From Candidatus Hydrogenedentota bacterium (lineage in GTDB: Bacteria; Hydrogenedentota; Hydrogenedentia; Hydrogenedentales; CAITNO01): a DNA stretch of 9,702 bases. Of this stretch, positions 5,850 to 9,702 are shown piece by piece. Each line of letters begins with the position of its first letter. The stretch's first letter is position 1. Below the pieces are notes generated by a model, which worked only from the letters and a program-made list of their open reading frames with translations, ran no database searches and was not told the origin of the DNA. The position numbers were made by a program, and so were the translations under genes. Where the stretch lies: positions 1-9,702 of the forward strand of contig JAGLCZ010000787.1 in the NCBI GenBank assembly GCA_023145975.1, in the 5' to 3' direction.

Positions 5850-7058
5850 ATGAAGCAGCGCTGTATTTTGCACCCATGGGTTTTATCTGGATTGATGGTT
5901 ACAACTTCATTCTTTCTCATGGGTTTGGGTTGGGCACAAAATAATGATACGACTATGGCGGCATCTAAAATAACGTCGGAAAGGAAAGCAAATGCTATGG
6001 ATATTATAAAGGATTCATTTGGAATTACGTCGGAAGGGGAAGCGATAACCCTGTATACGTTATCACCTTCTTCTGAATTTAAGGTGGCAATAACGAACTA
6101 CGGTGGAATTATTGTATCTATAATAACCCCTGACCGGGACGGTACCATGACGGATATAGTTCTTGGCTTTGATGATTTAGAGTCTTACATTGGCAAACAT
6201 CCCTATTTTGGCGCCGTTGTGGGACGCTACGGGAACCGTATAGCAAACGGAAAGTTTACATTAGACAACAAAGAATATACGTTGGCGCAAAATAATTCTC
6301 CTAACCATCTTCATGGTGGTGTTCATGGTTTTGATAAAGCAGTATGGCAGGCAGAGCCATTACGTCGTGCTGATGCAGTTGGTCTAAAGTTGACCCATAC
6401 GAGTCCCGACGGGAACGAAGGGTATCCGGGAACCCTTCAATGTGAAGTTATATATTGGGTTACACAAAGTAATACTCTCGAAATATCGTATAAAGCAGTA
6501 ACAGATGCTCCCACCCATGTTAACTTAACCAATCACAGTTACTTTAATCTGGCAGGCCATGATTCACGCACAATACTGGATCACGAAATGACTTTGTATG
6601 CAGAGTATTTTCTGCCTATTGATGATACATCGATTCCAACCGGTCTATTGCAGCCCGTAGCAAATACGCCGATGGACTTCAGAAAGTCGCGCATGATTGG
6701 CGATCGTATCGAAGATGAAGATGAACAGCTCCTGTATGGTATCGGATATGATCATACTTTTGTAATTGATCCTGAGAATAAAAAAGAATTGAGGCAGGCC
6801 GCACAGGTATATGAGCCCATTCATGGGCGGGTAATGGATGTATGGACGACCGAACCGGGGGTTCAATTTTATTCCGGAAACTTTTTGGATAGTACCAATA
6901 TTGGTAAAGGGGGCATGGTTTATAAGCATCGATATGGTTTCTGCCTGGAAACACAGCATTTCCCTGATACCCCTAATCATACAGATTTTCCAAGTACAGT
7001 ATTACGACCGGGCGAAATTTATCAAACGAGAACAGAATACAGATTTTCCACAAAATAA
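5850..7058 (+). CDS. galM: Exported aldose 1-epimerase (mutarotase)
   Basis: This enzyme interconverts alpha and beta anomers of free aldoses such as galactose or glucose. The 402-residue product starts with a likely Sec signal peptide (MKQRC, hydrophobic core, then GLGWAQ|NN around residue 30), so it should act outside the cytoplasm. A linker of about 40 residues precedes the catalytic beta-sandwich. Catalytic-type residues are H155 (NHLHGG), H229 (NHSYFNLAG) and E367 (CLETQHFPD); the 74-residue gap between the histidines equals that in the Lactococcus enzyme. GRYGNRIANGKF and GYDHTFV are further family signatures. The ATG at 5850 has AAGGAG 6 bp upstream. A frame extending to a TTG at 5814 would add 12 residues ahead of the signal peptide and is rejected. 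The usual length is 330-380 residues, the excess being signal and linker. It is the first gene of a probable operon, with pepF 46 bp downstream. Confidence 0.93.
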   Translation: MKQRCILHPWVLSGLMVTTSFFLMGLGWAQNNDTTMAASKITSERKANAMDIIKDSFGITSEGEAITLYTLSPSSEFKVAITNYGGIIVSIITPDRDGTMTDIVLGFDDLESYIGKHPYFGAVVGRYGNRIANGKFTLDNKEYTLAQNNSPNHLHGGVHGFDKAVWQAEPLRRADAVGLKLTHTSPDGNEGYPGTLQCEVIYWVTQSNTLEISYKAVTDAPTHVNLTNHSYFNLAGHDSRTILDHEMTLYAEYFLPIDDTSIPTGLLQPVANTPMDFRKSRMIGDRIEDEDEQLLYGIGYDHTFVIDPENKKELRQAAQVYEPIHGRVMDVWTTEPGVQFYSGNFLDSTNIGKGGMVYKHRYGFCLETQHFPDTPNHTDFPSTVLRPGEIYQTRTEYRFSTK

Positions 7059-7104
7059 TGTAGACACTAAATATTCTAACCAAAACTTAGCAGGAATATT
7101 CTAA

Positions 7105-8910
7105 ATGACTAGAAAAAATACCCAGCCGCTTCGTAAGGATGTGAAAAATTCTGACACATGGAACCTAACCTTAATGTTCAAAAACATAAAGGCATGGGAG
7201 CAAGCCTACCGAAAACTGGAGAAAGATCTTGCCGGTTTTGATCGGTTCAAAGGAAAATTGGGCAGGTCTGCAAAAAATATTCAGCAGTGCTTTACTTTTA
7301 ACGATGAGTACGGCCAACTATTGGAAAAGGTTTCTGTATACGCACAATTGAAATATTGTGAGGATATAACGAATCCTGTCAGTCAGGGAATCGTAGCTAG
7401 AACGACACATCTGGCAATGCATGCCGGGGAACGTTCCAGTTATATCGCTCCGGAAATCCAAGCTATTCCCCAAAAAAAGATGGCAATATTTCTGAAAGAC
7501 CCAGTGCTTTCATCCCATTGTTTTTTATTAAAAAAACTGCTTCGCTATCGACCGCATATTTTATCCTCCAATGAAGAGCGGTTGCTGGCAATGCAGGGAG
7601 AGGTTGCAGGAACATCTTCCCGTATATTTGATCAACTTACTGATGCGGACATGACTTTTGGTACGGTCAAAGATGAAACCGGTGAGGAAGTTGAGGTTAC
7701 CCAAATCTCACTGAGGCGTTTACTTGAATCTCCCCGTCGAACAGTGCGTAAACAAGCATTTCAAAAATACTATGCCACTATGGAATCTCATAGAAATTCT
7801 ATGGCGGCAATGCTGAATGGCTCAGTATTACAGGATGTATATTATGCACGCATCCGAAATTATCCATCAGCACTTGAAGCAGCATTATTTGATGATAAAG
7901 TACCGGGAGCTGTCTACAGTTCTCTTATTACAACCGTCAAGGATGCATTACCGACTCTGTATAGGTATTTTGAGTTGCGTAAGCGTGCTCTTCGCGTGAA
8001 AGACCTGCATATATACGATAATTACGTACCAATCACAAAGACAAAACCAGTCAATATTCCATACGATGAGGCAGTAGTAATGATTTGTGATGCTATGGCT
8101 CCCCTGGGTGATGAATACGTCAATGTTATGCGAAAAGGGCTTACATCAGGTAGATGGGTGGACCGTTACGAAAATAAAAATAAGGAAAGCGGAGCTTTTT
8201 CCTATGGATGTTATGATTGCCAGCCTTATATACTGATGAACTACCAGCCGCAAGTATTGGATAGTGTTTTTACTTTGGCGCATGAAGCAGGACATTCTAT
8301 GCATTCATGGTTTAGCATGAATAATCAGCCCTATCAGTACGCAAATTATCCTATTATTCTTGCTGAGGTTGCATCTACCGTCAATGAACAATTGCTAAGC
8401 CATTATCTTTTGGAACGTGCAGCGACTAAATCAGAACGTATCTTACTCCTTAATAAAAAAATCGATGAAATACGATTTACGATTATCCGGCAGACTATGT
8501 TTGCTGAGTTTGAAAAAGAAATCCACACTATCGCTGAAGCAGGAGCTCCCTTGACTCTGGAGACTTTCCGTAACATATATCGGGAATTACTTGAAGTTTA
8601 TTTCGGTCCTGATTTTTGTATCGACAATGCCCTGGAATTAGAAGGGCTGCGTATCCCCCACTTTTATCGCGCATTTTATGTTTACAAATACGCCACCGGT
8701 CTTTCTTCTGCTATCGCTCTTGCTTCGCGTATTGTTGAAGGAAATACCAGGCAGCAATCAAATTATCTGAAATTCCTTTCGTCAGGAAGCTCTCTGTATC
8801 CCATAGCTACGCTCAAACGCGCTGGTATTGACCTCACCGGTCCGGAGCCTGTAGTTGAGGCAATGAATACCTTTAAACGTCTTGTGGGCGAATTAGAAGC
8901 ACTTTTGTAA
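7105..8910 (+). CDS. pepF: Oligoendopeptidase F, M3B family zinc metallopeptidase
   Basis: This 601-residue protein has no signal peptide, so it is expected in the cytoplasm, where PepF-type enzymes cut short peptides internally. Residues up to about 200 form the helical N-terminal part, and the M3 catalytic domain follows. The zinc site is HEAGH (H393, E394, H397), with E421 in ILAEVASTVNEQLL as the likely third ligand. Flanking family motifs are GAFSYGCYDCQPYILMNY before the zinc site and IPHFYRAFYVYKYATGLSSAIALA near residues 535-560, which includes substrate-contacting His and Tyr residues. The length matches the family (about 600). The ATG at 7105 has AGCAGGA about 9 bp upstream. It lies between two genes for exported proteins with short gaps (46 and 58 bp), suggesting co-transcription without an obvious shared substrate. 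It might recycle peptides, but no specific target can be given. Confidence 0.95.
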   Translation: MTRKNTQPLRKDVKNSDTWNLTLMFKNIKAWEQAYRKLEKDLAGFDRFKGKLGRSAKNIQQCFTFNDEYGQLLEKVSVYAQLKYCEDITNPVSQGIVARTTHLAMHAGERSSYIAPEIQAIPQKKMAIFLKDPVLSSHCFLLKKLLRYRPHILSSNEERLLAMQGEVAGTSSRIFDQLTDADMTFGTVKDETGEEVEVTQISLRRLLESPRRTVRKQAFQKYYATMESHRNSMAAMLNGSVLQDVYYARIRNYPSALEAALFDDKVPGAVYSSLITTVKDALPTLYRYFELRKRALRVKDLHIYDNYVPITKTKPVNIPYDEAVVMICDAMAPLGDEYVNVMRKGLTSGRWVDRYENKNKESGAFSYGCYDCQPYILMNYQPQVLDSVFTLAHEAGHSMHSWFSMNNQPYQYANYPIILAEVASTVNEQLLSHYLLERAATKSERILLLNKKIDEIRFTIIRQTMFAEFEKEIHTIAEAGAPLTLETFRNIYRELLEVYFGPDFCIDNALELEGLRIPHFYRAFYVYKYATGLSSAIALASRIVEGNTRQQSNYLKFLSSGSSLYPIATLKRAGIDLTGPEPVVEAMNTFKRLVGELEALL

Positions 8911-8968
8911 AATTTTCAGTTGTGAATACCGGGTTATATAATATTTCAATACATCAGGAGACTTTTTT

Positions 8969-9702
8969 ATGAATATCAATAGTGCGAAAATATTACGGTT
9001 CAGCCTCATTACCATTCTACTTACTATCACATCTCAATCCCAGCCTATTCCCGGGATAGGGAATTTGTGTGATCTTACCCGGGCACAACACTACGAAGCT
9101 CGCCGCAGCAGTAGTTCCAACGAAGATATTACCCGCAATGGAGATTCCCGTTCCATTCCTGCAGGCGGCGTTCTGACATTGCTGGATGAAAAAGGACCGG
9201 GGATGATAACCCATTTTTGGAATACGGTGGGTTCCTATGATTTATTTTATCCCCGTTCTTTGGTATTTCGGATTTACTATGACGGTATGGAAAAACCGAG
9301 TGTGGAAGCCCCGTTGGGTGATTTTTTTGGCGTCGGCCATGGTATGCAGAAGACATTTTCCTCTTTTCCGATTACAGTTTCATCGCGCGGGCGTTCACGT
9401 GTGTGTTACTGGCAAATCCCCTTTAAAGAATCCATAAAAGTTACGATTAGCAATGAGAATCAGGAAATGGATGTGGATTCTTTTTACTACTATATCAATT
9501 GGCGAAAAATGGATAATCTACCTGAAGACACGGTGTATTTTCATGCACAATATTGTCAGGAAACACCGGCAATGCCGGGAAACTATACTTTATTGGATAC
9601 TAAGGGGCGTGGGCATTATGTAGGTACTGTATTATCCAATTTCCAACTTGAAACAGGTTGGTTTGGAGAAGGCGACGATTTTTTTTATATCGATGGAGCA
9701 AC
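8969..9702 (+). CDS. Exported DUF2961 / GH172 glycosidase-like protein, 3' truncated by window
   Basis: The frame is open from the ATG at 8969 to the window end, giving 244 codons; the C-terminal part lies outside. CAGGAG (8955-8960) sits 8 bp before the start. Residues 1-24 (MNINSAKILRFSLITILLTITSQSQ) look like a Sec signal peptide. Conserved DUF2961 features follow: GPGMITHFWNT, LVFRIYYDGMEKPSVEAPLGDFFG, GHG, FYYYINW, YFHAQY, GRGHYVGT and GWFGEGDDFFYIDG. DUF2961 corresponds to glycoside hydrolase family 172, whose studied members act on difructose dianhydride I/fructofuranosides or D-arabinofuranosides. E234 in GEGD is the likely nucleophile by comparison with the Bifidobacterium enzyme. 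The partner acid/base Glu, about 21 residues later, falls beyond the window. Co-orientation with an exported mutarotase fits extracellular sugar release. The exact substrate cannot be told from sequence. Confidence 0.9.
   Translation, partial: MNINSAKILRFSLITILLTITSQSQPIPGIGNLCDLTRAQHYEARRSSSSNEDITRNGDSRSIPAGGVLTLLDEKGPGMITHFWNTVGSYDLFYPRSLVFRIYYDGMEKPSVEAPLGDFFGVGHGMQKTFSSFPITVSSRGRSRVCYWQIPFKESIKVTISNENQEMDVDSFYYYINWRKMDNLPEDTVYFHAQYCQETPAMPGNYTLLDTKGRGHYVGTVLSNFQLETGWFGEGDDFFYIDGA

Overview
The window looks like a piece of a bacterial chromosome from an environmental, probably Gram-negative lineage. Three things suggest a Hydrogenedentota, Planctomycetota or Lentisphaerota-like organism: a DUF2961/GH172 protein with a signal peptide, a cysteine-free FmdB-like small protein, and an atypical transketolase. 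That placement is a low-confidence inference from gene content. No mobile element, CRISPR array, tRNA or rRNA was seen.

Layout. (1) Positions 1-2348, + strand: the 3' part of leuC, then leuD, then a small FmdB-like gene, closely spaced and probably one leucine-biosynthesis transcript. (2) Positions 2349-3696: about 1.35 kb, AT-rich, with no convincing protein gene. It is not featureless. It has a near-consensus sigma70-type promoter (TTGCAT-17 bp-TATAAT, 2727-2755) and, about 300 bp downstream, a 97-bp tandem duplication (3040-3233). Each copy of the duplication holds two hairpins, the second being a rho-independent terminator. This is best read as a candidate non-coding RNA locus and is the most interesting part of the window. 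(3) Positions 3697-5592, - strand: a complete, divergent transketolase-family enzyme. (4) Positions 5593-5849: the divergent intergenic region. (5) Positions 5850-9702, + strand: an exported aldose 1-epimerase (galM-like), a cytoplasmic M3B oligoendopeptidase F, and the first 244 codons of an exported DUF2961/GH172 glycosidase-like protein. Gaps are 46 and 58 bp, so the three are probably one operon.

How the genes fit together. LeuC and LeuD form isopropylmalate isomerase. The second gene group suggests breakdown of extracellular glycans: the GH172-like protein would release sugars and the exported mutarotase would interconvert their anomers. The peptidase between them would act on peptides in the cytoplasm. 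The transketolase-like gene would act in central sugar-phosphate metabolism, but its divergence leaves the exact substrate open.
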